DNA of 64,000 bases, from the NCBI RefSeq assembly GCF_023898315.1, contig NC_064625.1, positions 102,534,269-102,598,268 on the forward strand, written 5' to 3'. This DNA is from Schistocerca nitens (taxonomy: Eukaryota > Arthropoda > Insecta > Orthoptera > Acrididae). The notes under the pieces are model-generated. The model saw only the letters and a list, made by a program, of their open reading frames with translations, was not told the DNA's origin and ran no database searches. Shown here piece after piece: positions 55,739-64,000 of the stretch (positions within the stretch are counted from its first letter, which is position 1; each line of letters starts with the position of its first letter). A program made the position numbers and the translations under genes.

Positions 55739-55929
55739 TAAATGAATGGAAAAATAATTTTAAACTGTTTTCGATTAAATTCGTGTGGTGTATACCGATT
55801 CATGATCAGCTGCAAGCGCCAGTCTTCTGAAAACTTGTATTTTATGTATAGTTTGCCGCGAAATTATTGCCAACACTTGAAATCTTCAGCAATGTTAATG
55901 ACATATCTTCCCTGAGAGAGACTTATACT

Positions 55930-56135
55930 TCCGCAGCTCGTGGTCGTGCAGTAGCGTTCTCGCTTCCCGGGCCCGGGTTCCCGGGTTCGATTCCCGGCGG
56001 GTCAGAGATTTTCTCTGCCTTGTGATGACTGGGTGTTGTGTCATGTCCTTAGGTTAGTTAGGTTTAAGTAGTTCTAAGTTCTAGGGGCTGATGACCATAG
56101 GTGTTAAGTCCCATAGTGCTCAGAGCCATTTGAAC
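55930..56135 (+). mobile_element. tRNA-headed SINE with CGCAGCTCGTGG head
   Basis: Same chimera as 36420: head CCGCAGCTCGTGGTCGTGC and GGGTTCGATTCCCGGC, with the common GATGTCCTTAGG ... CATTTGAAC tail. No clear target duplication. Confidence 0.88.
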
Positions 56136-56369
56136 GAGCCAGAGACTGATACAGAGAAATGTCGCCGTGACAGACCTGCCGTTGCGTGTTGATCACGCTA
56201 CTTGGAATTTCTATGTTTCAAATGTTTTTACAATTGGTGTCACCGAAGGGAATCTACTAAGCCTTCCTAGAGAATACCCATAAGACTAATATACATGAAC
56301 TGTGATCGATATAAGAATAAGATATAAGGATACCAGAATTCAGAAACATTGTGAACCTTGAAAATGACA

Positions 56370-56499
56370 AAAAATGGTTCAAATGGCTCTGAGCACTATG
56401 GGACTTCTGAGGTCATCAGTCCCCTAGAACTTAGAACTACTTAAACCTAACTAACCTAAGGACATCACACACATCCGTGTCCGAGGCAGGATTCGAACC
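56370..56499 (-). mobile_element. tRNA-headed SINE, reverse, head truncated
   Basis: Tail and half the head of the common family. It ends at GGCAGGATTCGAACC, so the insertion was 5'-truncated within the tRNA part. The direct repeat tgaaaatgaca lies at 56359-56369 and 56500-56510. Confidence 0.9.
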
Positions 56500-56514
56500 T
56501 GAAAATGACATACA

Positions 56515-58040
56515 TGTATATTATATAATATGTGTATGACATGTATAGTGAAATCCAGTTGTAATTTTACAATTAATGTACCGCCAATATATCCCCCAAC
56601 TTGATAAAACATATTCAAGTAGTAACCTCTACAGACATTGGCATTTAAATGAAAAACGTAAAAACAGTAGTCAGGTTTCGAACACAGGACGCGAAAGCGA
56701 GAATACATTGTCCACCGGTAGGGTCAAGCTTGGCATGCGCTAAAAGATGTCTGAAGAACGTCAAAGACTTCGAAGGCCGTTTTCTCAGAAACGGTCCAGT
56801 ATCTACAGATACGCCGAGACAAGTGGTCACTTATTTTGAGTCCCACTGAGCGAAGTTGTCGGGAAATCGAGTTATCGCACTTGTCGTGTTCTCCTCGTAA
56901 ATGTAAGTGCGTGCAACCATCTTGCAGCAGATGCAGGGTGAAAACAGCGGTAAGCCTGCCATGTAAGCTATAGGCTTCCCCAGTCGTCGTACGTGAAACA
57001 CCGTACGCTTAGATTAATGTATGCCATCACCCTCAGTTTAATTATTAAGCACTTATCATCATTCCCCATTCCATAAGCTGACTCCAACACTACCTGCTAC
57101 AAGTCAGGAGCAGGCAATTCGTAATATCTCCGTATTGAATAATGATAACATAGTCTTTCACGACGAGACACTGTGTGAGCTAAACAAGAACCTGTTTCAA
57201 GTTCTGTGGAAGGCTCAGTAAAAGTGTTGAGTACCGTATATTGAATTACAACAGCTACATAGAGCTGTTAAACAGCAAAGTTTTTCGGTATCCCATCATC
57301 TCAGTGAGGACCAGTCCATCATCAGACCTCTCTTCCAAACGTTAACAGTGGCTAAGCCTATAATAGCCTGTGGAAAGTAATCTAGGGTCGAAAACTCCTC
57401 GAACTAGCGAGCTGAGTCCCCATAGGTGGTAAAGACTACAACACTTTATTCCGCTGAGAAATAACACACAGGACTTGTGCGCTTGTTCCCAAAAAGGGAG
57501 ACCACCAAAGACCTCTGGAACGGTCCTGACGTGGAACTGAGTGCTAGGGTCGATAAGTGAGAAATGGATCCAATATGTGTTCATTCCTGCTGCAGAACCA
57601 TAGGGACATTGCCGAATTCTGTATCCTACAAAATTATCCCAGCAACGCCCGAGTAAAGAGAACTAGTTAGAAGGATATTTGGGGCGGTGCGTACTATATG
57701 GAAGGAAGCGTGTAACTGGCAGTTTCAGAGCTCTGATCCAAACAGACTTTTGCAGGGGTAGACAAACTAAGAGAAAAGTCCTCCTCAATATGATAAAGTC
57801 CTACACACAACATAAAATCATCATTAGCTACAGCATTTGAGCCCGAAGCTGTATAATGGCCTAGTCTAGACTTCTTCAGGCATTGTGATCCTCAGCTCTA
57901 CACACCCACCTCACTCTGGCAGCTACCCACCGTCCATTAGCTCGTCGTTTTCTTCTTTCTTTATCTCTCGGAATACACCAAAGAATTTTCGTTATCTGTT
58001 TGCCATTCATTTGAGTATATACATGTAAGACCCACTTTAG
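56515..58040. other. No recognised feature
   Basis: Mostly unassigned. TACGTGAAACACCG near 56990 resembles the terminal repeat of the DDE relic at 52676 and may be an isolated end of that family. Confidence 0.4.
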
Positions 58041-58044
58041 TTTA

Positions 58045-58442
58045 ATATATAAGAAACTATCAGCCTCGATTGCTGTAATGAAACCAACCTTTACCTAGGT
58101 TTCAGCCCAAATAATTGAGCCTTCTTCAGAAGATATACCTGAATCTATAATTTGTCTAAGAGGCCATGGTCAAGAAATAAAACTAGAACAGCCTGAATAG
58201 GCGTAGTCACATTTTAAAAATGCGGTACATACGTACTAAGTCAACACCAAGACTTAACTTATATACCGAATTTTGAAAACGTAACTATGCCTATTCAGGC
58301 TGTTTTAGTTTTATTTCTAGACCATGCCCTCTTAGACAAATTATAGATTCAGGTATATCTTCCGAAGTAGCCTCAATTATTTGGGTTGAAACGTAGGTAA
58401 AGGTTGGTTTCATTACCACAATCGAGGCTGCTAGTTTCTTAT
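58045..58442. repeat. Fold-back element, arms about 150 bp
   Basis: The left arm (TATCAGCCTCGATTG ... GAATAGGCGTAGT) pairs with the right arm (ACTATGCCTATTC ... CAATCGAGGCTGCTAG). The arms carry CCTAGGTTTCAGCCCAAATAAT and CCTTCTTCAGAAG. The loop is about 75 bp. Related by that module to 3869 and 12541. Confidence 0.9.
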
Positions 58443-58523
58443 GTATTAGATTATCACGATTGCTGACTCGGCTGCAATGTTGAAAGTACCACTTACGTTT
58501 CATTTTCATTGCTGTCATAAACA

Positions 58524-59849
58524 CACCACTGGCCCTTAAAATTGCTACACCACGAAGATGACATGCTACAAACGAGAAATTTAACCGACAGGAAGAAGAT
58601 GCTGCGATATGCAAATGATTAGCTTTTCAGAGCATTCACACAAGGTTGGGGCCGGTGGCGACACCTACAACGTGTTGACATGAGGAAAGTTTCCAACCGA
58701 TTTCTCATACACAAACAGCAGTTGACCGGCGTTGCCTGGTGAAATGTTGTTGTGATGCATCGATGCCTCGTGTAAGAAGGAGAAATGCGTACCAACACGT
58801 TTACGACTTTGATAAAGGTCGGATTGTAGCCTATCACGTATCGCGACATTGCTGCTCGCGTTGGCCGGGATCCAATGACTGTTAGCAGAATATGGAATCG
58901 GTGGGTCCCGGAGGGTAATACGGAACGCCGTGCTGGATCCCAATGCCCTCATATCACTAGCAGTCGAGATGACAGGTATCTTATTCGCATTGCTGTAACG
59001 GATCGTGCAGCCACGTCTCGATCCCTGAGTCAACAGATGGTTACGTTTGCAAGACAACAACCATCTGCACGAACAGTTCAACGACGTTTGTAGCAGCATG
59101 GACTATCAGCTCGGAGACCACGGCTGCGGTTGTTACCCTTGACGCTGCATCACAGAAAGGAGCGCCTGCGATGGTGTACTCGACGACGAACCTGGGTGCA
59201 CGAATGACAAAACTTCGCGGGGAACGCACATTGGAAGCGTGTATTCGTCATTGCCATACTGGCGTATCACCTGGCGTAATGGTACGCAGTGCCATTGGTT
59301 ACACGTCTCGGTCACCTCTTGTTCGCATTGAAGGCACTTTTAACAGTGGACGTTACATTTCAGATGTGTTACGACACGTGGCTCTACCCATCATTCGGTC
59401 CCAGCGAAACCCTATATTTCAGCAGGAAAATGCACGACCGCATGTTGCAGGTCCTGTACGGGCCTTTCTGGATACAGAAAATGTTCGACTCCTGCCCTGG
59501 CCAGCACATTCTCTAGATCTCTCACCAATTGAAAGCGTCTGGTCAATGGTGGCTGAGCAACTGGCTCGTCACAATACGCCAGTCACTACTCTTGATGAAC
59601 AGTGGTATCGTGTTGAAGCTGCATGGGCAGCTGTACTTGTACACGCCATCCAAGCTCTGTTTGACTCAATGCCCAGGCGTATCAAGGCCGTTATTACGGC
59701 AAGAGGTGGTTGTTCTGGGTATTGATTTCTCAGGATCTATGCACTCAAATTGCGTGAAAATATAATCACATGTCAGTTCTAGTATAATATATTTGTCCAA
59801 TGAATACCCGTTTTTCTTCTTGGTGTAGCAATTTTAATGACCAGTAGTG
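58524..59849 (+). mobile_element. Tc1-like element (CACTACTGGCC family), copy B
   Basis: Sister of the element at 19791, without the nested dimer. The left end is degraded (CACCACTGGCCC); the right end CCAGTAGTG is followed by TA at 59850-59851. Shorter than copy A by internal deletions. Confidence 0.88.
58764..59725 (+). pseudogene. Tc1-like transposase relic, copy B
   Basis: Starts MPRVRRRNAYQHVYDFDKGRIVAY, then shifts frame by a small deletion near 58835. A second deletion of about 70 bp near 59215 removes the first catalytic box. The second box reads QQENARPH (D to E) and the third is intact (SPIESVWS). The C-terminus RGGCSGY is present. The lesions differ from those of copy A, apart from the deletion near the start, which lies close by in both. 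Confidence 0.88.
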
Positions 59850-60287
59850 TACTTCATCCATTCCAGAGATTTCCCTGATCCACTTGTTTGCTTCTTGTCC
59901 TGTAAGTCATGATAGGGTTCTATCCACTGGTCACTGAGCATTGTCAGAGTATTGATCCAACATTAAAAGTCCATGTTCGACTGAAATAGGTGAAAACTCA
60001 CAATGTACAGCAGTCACACATTTTACTTTACGGCTGAAAAGCACTCCAGGACATTTCATTATTCTGCTTATTCCTAATCCATTCTGTCTGGCGATTTACT
60101 TTGACTGCTGCAAATACGTACAAAACCCGACAATTGTTTCTTTTACTTACTTGTTAACTTCCCATTTTCGTTTTTATGTCTTGGTTATACATTATTATTA
60201 ACTGATTTTGAAACCTACTTGGAAACTTAACCTGTGAAGTTCTACTGTTTGTTTTTTAAGCACGTCTGAACTAGAGGAAAATAGTTT

Positions 60288-60606
60288 CGCCAGCGTAACT
60301 GGAATGTTCGGCGTGACTGCCATGCATAGGAGCTGGGTTCGATTCTCAGTGCTACCACAGATATTTTACCGGTCGAAGGACTTCAGCTGAATGCGCTCTG
60401 CCTCGTGATGCCAGCTTAGGAACAGCTTGGTTGAGAAGTAGCGGCTCCCACCGTCTGAGACGCTGACAACGGCCGGGAAGACGCTGTGCTGACTCCATTT
60501 CCCTCCAAGCTACATCCGAATGACGCCCTGTGACTGAGAATGACACAGCAGCCTACTGCAATTACTTGGTCATCTGCACATGATGGCGGAGTTACTTTTC
60601 TTTTAG
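60288..60606 (+). mobile_element. tRNA-headed SINE sharing the body of the 5S SINE
   Basis: Head with GGGTTCGATTCTCAG, then CCTCGTGATGCCAGCTTAGG, AGTAGCGGCTCCCACC, GCTGTGCTGACTCC, and a GATGGCGGAGTTACTTTT end. The body blocks match 55530-55735 in order while the head is tRNA-like instead of 5S-like. Confidence 0.75.
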
Positions 60607-60616
60607 AGGAGCACAG

Positions 60617-60823
60617 GCCGGCCGGAGTGGCCGAGCGGGTCTAGGCGCTACAGTCTGGAACCGCGTGACCACTACGGCCGCAGATTCGAATCCTGCCTCG
60701 GGCATGGATGTGTGTGATGTCCTTAGGTTAGTTAGGTTTAAGTAGTTCTAAGTTCTAGGGGACTGATGACCTCAGGAGTTAAGTCCCATAGTGCTCAGAG
60801 TCATTTGAACCATTTTTAGAGGA
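60617..60823 (+). mobile_element. tRNA-headed SINE, common family
   Basis: Complete. A 16-bp direct repeat starting ttttagaggagc lies at 60601-60616 and 60824-60839. It landed directly in the end of the SINE at 60288. Confidence 0.92.
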
Positions 60824-61073
60824 GCACAGTACAATGCCATCAGCAAGCAAAAGAGGTTCAGAATGTTCTGCTAAGACATACACTGAACTGACATAAGTCA
60901 TGGGATAACAACACACTCATATACAAATGGCCGTAGTACCACGTACGCAAGATAAAAAAAGGGCGGTAGATGACCAGAACTGTCATCTGTGCTCAGGTTA
61001 TTCATGTGAAAAGGTTTCCAAACTGATTATGGCCTCAAGTCGGGAATTATCAGACTTTGAATGCGGAAAGGTA

Positions 61074-62419
61074 CAGGGTGGCGCACGAAATGTGCTACCA
61101 ATTGCTTCTTTCACAATTTACGACACACATTAGATATCCCTTTGGGATCTCTACACCAGTACCAGCAGAGCCTGGAAAAACAAATGAGTTACGAAATGAC
61201 GTGTAATTCACGATGCTGCCGCTAGGAGACTAGTAAGCAGCAGTGGCTGACAACGGAAGACTGACGACACAGCAACGATCGGCAATTGTGTTACTTTTTC
61301 ATGAAACGAAAAACCTTGTTGTGACTCAGAGGCGTTTTCGACAACAGTTTAACACACGATGGGTCCCTTGCAAGAAGACCATCCACAGTTTGTATGATAC
61401 ATTTGTACAGGGAGGAACAGTATTGGAAGCGAAGCGACCTCGGCCTAAGCCTGTCTGTTCGCCGGAGGATATTGAAGCGGTACGAGTTGCTGTACAGAGA
61501 AGTCCCGGGAAATCGTGTAGAAAGGCAGCAATGCAACTGGGAATATCCAGACGCTCCGTTCAACGCATTCTTAAAAGTGACCTCCATATGTACCCATACA
61601 AGATAACCTGTGCACAGAAGCTCACTGAAGAACACAAGCAGCAGAGACTACTGTTTGTTCAGTGGGCGGAGGATAGGGAAGAAACTCTCAACAACGTTTG
61701 GTTTTCAGACGAGGCGCATTTTCATTTAGACGGTGTGGTTAACAAACAAAATGTACGCTTTTGGACCACTGAAAACCCACAAATGCTTCATGAACGACAA
61801 CATTATGCTCCCAGGATTACAGCGTGGGCAGCAATTTCCAGTCACGGATTAATTGGACCTTTTTTTTTTAAGAAACTGTGAACAGCGAGCGTTATTTGAG
61901 CATGCTTCGCAATAGCTTCATTCCACAGCTTCTTGCTACTGCCTTGCCCTTCAACACGCAGTGGTTCATGCAAGACGGAGCAAGGCTACACTGCGTTGGT
62001 GTCCTTACACGAGCATTTCGACATGCGGATCATTTCACTCAGGTATCCAGGTCGCTTCAATGACGAACAAAATTGGCCCCCCAATAGTCCAGACCTCAAT
62101 CCATGTGACTTTTTTCTTTGGGGGTACCTAAAGGAAAAAATTTTCCCGAAACGTCCACGTGATTTAATGGAGCTCAGAAGACTTATTCTTCAAGCTTGCA
62201 GTGAAATTACGGAAGACATGTGCCGTAAGGTAATCACTAACTTCAGTGTTCGTTTGAAGGAAGTTAGGAAACAAAATGATGGACATATTGAGCATGTGCT
62301 GAGTTAAAATAAATCTTCGTGGACGGCTCTTGATTGAAGTGTATGTTCCTTTCAGATTGTATTGACAATAAAGTTTATATTCAAAAACAAAATGGTAACA
62401 CATTTCGTGCGCCACCCTG
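61074..62419 (+). mobile_element. mariner-superfamily element nested in a Tc1-like element (1346 bp)
   Basis: Terminal inverted repeats CAGGGTGGCGCACGAAATGTG at the left and their complement at the right (about 27 bp). TA precedes the left end; the right flank reads CA, a decayed duplication. Confidence 0.9.
61243..62307 (+). pseudogene. mariner-superfamily transposase with frameshifts
   Basis: The first frame (61243-61881, 212 codons) has LTTQQRSAIVLLF, a helix-turn-helix with SRRSVQRIL, and the first catalytic box WFSDEAHFHLDG, ending at a stop near 61879 after a run of nine T that probably slipped (GPFFFKKL). The second frame (from 61878) has WFMQDGARLH (second aspartate). After another frameshift near 62000, the third frame (to 62307) has SPDLNPCDFFLWGY (third aspartate) and ends DGHIEHVLS. 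All three catalytic residues survive, on broken frames. The spacing between the last two cannot be stated safely because of the frameshift between them. Confidence 0.88.
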
Positions 62420-62880
62420 CAGTTGGAGATAGAGGCATTGGACGCTCCACTTAGGAAATCGTTAGTGAATTCAATATCCAGAGGTCTACAGTGCGAAGAG
62501 TGTGCTCAGAATTCAGGCGTTACCTCTCAGCACGGACAACACAATGGCCGACGGCCTTCACGTAACGACCGAGAGCAGCGGCGTTTGAATAGCGTTGTCA
62601 CTGCTTGAACTAACGGACGTACGACGAACGTATGCGTTAGGACAGTGCGGCGAAATTTGGCGTTAAAGGGCTGTGGCAGCAGACGACCGACGCGAGTGCC
62701 TTTGCTAACAGCTTGACATCCCCTGCAACGCCTCTCTTGGGCTCCTGACTGTATCGGCTGGACCATAGATGACTGGAAAACCGTGCCCTCATCAGATGAG
62801 TCCAGATTTCAGTCGGCAAGAGTTTATGGTGGGGTTCGAGTACAGCGTACATCCCATGATCCTATGGAGCCAAGTTGTCA

Positions 62881-63077
62881 AAATGTTCAAAAGTTTGTCA
62901 GTTCCTAAGGGACCAAACTGCTACATCATCGGTCCCTAAGCATACAAACTACTTAAAATTACTTATGCTAATAAAACAACAGACACCCATGCCCGAGGGA
63001 GGACTCGAAGCTCCGGCGGGAGGGGCCGCGCAATCCGTGACATGGCGCCTCAAACCTCGCGGCCACTCCGCGCGGCC
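62881..63077 (-). mobile_element. tRNA-headed SINE, reverse, GGACCAAACTG family
   Basis: Same family as 47480: GACCAAACTGCTACATCATCGGTCCC at the left (tail), GGAGGACTCGAAGCTCCGGCGG at the right (head), ending CCGCGCGG. The direct repeat ccaagttgt lies at 62872-62880 and 63078-63086. Confidence 0.92.
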
Positions 63078-63148
63078 CCAAGTTGTTAACAAGGCGCTGC
63101 GCGAGCTGGGTGGCTCTGTAACGGTTTGGCCTGTGTCTACATGGAATG

Positions 63149-63633
63149 TGTTGTGTCTAGACAAGACAGCCTAGACACAATGAGAGGAAGCCGAAAGGCA
63201 CGCGCTTAAACTCACGCAGGCTGGCGTGAGGTCTGAAACAGGATACGTAATGAATGCTATAAAGAAAAGTACGTAGCTGCTGGAATACTTAACTTTAATC
63301 CACAATTGGTGAACATTGGACTTGTTGATACAGTATTATCATCTCAATATAACTTGGTGATGGCGCCTTGCTAGGTCGTAGCAATTGACTTAGCTGAAGG
63401 CTATGCTAACTATCTTCTCGGCAAATGAGAGCGTAATTGTCAGTGAACCATGGCTAGCAACGTCGGCTGTACAACTGGGGCGAGTGCCAGGACGTCTCTC
63501 TAGACCTGCCGTGTGGTGCGCTCGGTCTGCTATCACTGACAGTGGCGACACGCGAGTCCGACGTATACTAATGGACCGCGGCCGATTTAAAGGCTACCAC
63601 CTAGCAAGTGTGGTGTCTGGCGGTGACACCACA
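63149..63633 (-). mobile_element. 3' LTR of an LTR retrotransposon (reverse strand, runs off the window)
   Basis: On the reverse strand the LTR starts TGTGGTGTCACCGCC and ends GTCTAGACACAACA (485 bp, TG...CA). Directly before it on that strand is a purine tract, GCGGGGGAGGAA (63634-63645), as expected for second-strand priming. The left border cuts the Tc1-like element after ATGGAATG. The other LTR lies beyond 64000, so the target duplication cannot be checked. Confidence 0.8.
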
Positions 63634-64000
63634 TTCCTCCCCCGCAAATCGGCGAACGGTTGTGTTATAAGGCTTCCGCCCGCCGTGGGGAGGACCCCAT
63701 GTTGATGTATGCGACGAGGTGGGGAGCCTAACAACAGGCGAGGCTGTGCCACCCGCACCCTGCCATTCGGTCCGAGGGGAGCTAGGAAACGCCTGAAAAC
63801 CTAGCCCAGGGTGCACGTCAACATGCGGTGTATGCGCCCTTAGAGAGACAGGAGGGGCCGTAGGGTCGACGTCCATCGCGTCGGGGCAGCCGACGGGCGA
63901 AGACGACATCTGGTCCGGAGCGGGCAAGAGTTCCATTTCGGAGGACAGCTGGTCACGGGAAGCGATCGGCAGCGCGTGACCCAGGGAGGCGCCTGGCGGT
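63601..64000 (-). CDS. C-terminus of an LTR-retrotransposon polyprotein (partial)
   Basis: A reverse-strand frame reads towards the LTR and stops 33 bp inside it. The tail is proline- and serine-rich (AHTPHVDVHPGLGFQAFP; SSHTSTWGPPHGGRKPYN) with no catalytic domain in view. Its position, directly upstream of the polypurine tract and running into the LTR, makes it the end of the element's last open frame. The start is outside the window or at an upstream codon. Class (Ty3/Gypsy-like) is an inference. Confidence 0.6.
   Translation of the reverse strand, partial: PPGASLGHALPIASRDQLSSEMELLPAPDQMSSSPVGCPDAMDVDPTAPPVSLRAHTPHVDVHPGLGFQAFPSSPRTEWQGAGGTASPVVRLPTSSHTSTWGPPHGGRKPYNTTVRRFAGEECGVTARHHTC

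Larger units (their letters stand above)
60881..63148 (+). mobile_element. Degraded Tc1-like element hosting three later insertions
   Basis: The left end CACTGAACTGACATAAGTCATGGG follows TA (60879-60880). Transposase traces include a start MASSRELSDFECGKV at 61029, the helix-turn-helix region at 62420-62600, and a catalytic-region trace reading like DDWKTVPSSDESRFQ with changes near 62770-62815. It is interrupted at 61074-62419 by a mariner-type element and at 62881-63077 by a SINE, then cut at 63148 by an LTR element, beyond which its 3' part would lie outside the window. Confidence 0.8.

Noticed and set aside
61243..61881. Intact host gene of 212 codons
   Set aside because: It is the N-terminal part of a frameshifted mariner-superfamily transposase between clear terminal repeats.

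Overview
The window looks like a stretch of a very large insect genome, most likely an orthopteran (locust or grasshopper type). The evidence is two insect-type nicotinic acetylcholine receptor (nAChR) exons, a repeat landscape dominated by tRNA-headed SINEs, Tc1/mariner elements and LINEs, AT-rich filler, and no bacterial features. The species call is an inference from repeat style; nothing in the window names the organism.

The only host coding sequence I can support is two exons on the + strand, at 5590-5770 and 39863-40043. Each is 181 bp, has AG/GT borders, starts in phase 2 and ends in phase 0. Each encodes the same 60-residue part of an nAChR subunit (Cys-loop and loop B), with 45 of 60 residues identical. 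They fit the mutually exclusive exon 4/4' pair known from insect nAChR alpha4 genes, here about 34 kb apart. The whole window would then be intronic apart from 362 bp.

Layout. 0-5 kb: a minisatellite split by a SINE, a LINE relic, a mariner relic, a large fold-back and an inverted tRNA-like dimer. 5.6 kb: exon A. 6.8-8.3 kb: Tc1-like copy 1. 8.3-13.7 kb: two copies of a long fold-back repeat. 15-17 kb: RTE-type LINE fragments. 17-19.8 kb: a CpG-rich block, then unassigned AT-rich DNA. 19.8-23.4 kb: a Tc1-like relic carrying a palindromic retroposon, a SINE and a LINE. 23.4-25.9 kb: an unidentified repeat containing a G-rich retroposon and a tandem array. 25.9-27.4 kb: Tc1-like copy 2. 31.3-33.2 kb: a Jockey/CR1-type LINE split by a tRNA-bearing inverted-repeat element. 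33.8-35.4 kb: a DD41D mariner. 36-39 kb: SINEs and a near-perfect hairpin. 39.9 kb: exon B. 40.4-47.7 kb: MITE-like mariner derivatives, SINEs and a diverged tandem repeat. 48.4-49.8 kb: Tc1-like copy 3, with an intact transposase. 50.5-55.7 kb: a LINE, a DDE relic, a second mariner derivative and a 5S-derived SINE. 58-60 kb: a fold-back and a Tc1-like relic. 60.3-64 kb: a four-layer nest ending in the 3' LTR of an LTR retrotransposon that runs off the window.

Apart from the two exons, everything recognisable is mobile DNA. Target-site duplications let many insertion orders be read directly. No functional tRNA, rRNA, CRISPR array, operon or second host gene could be supported.
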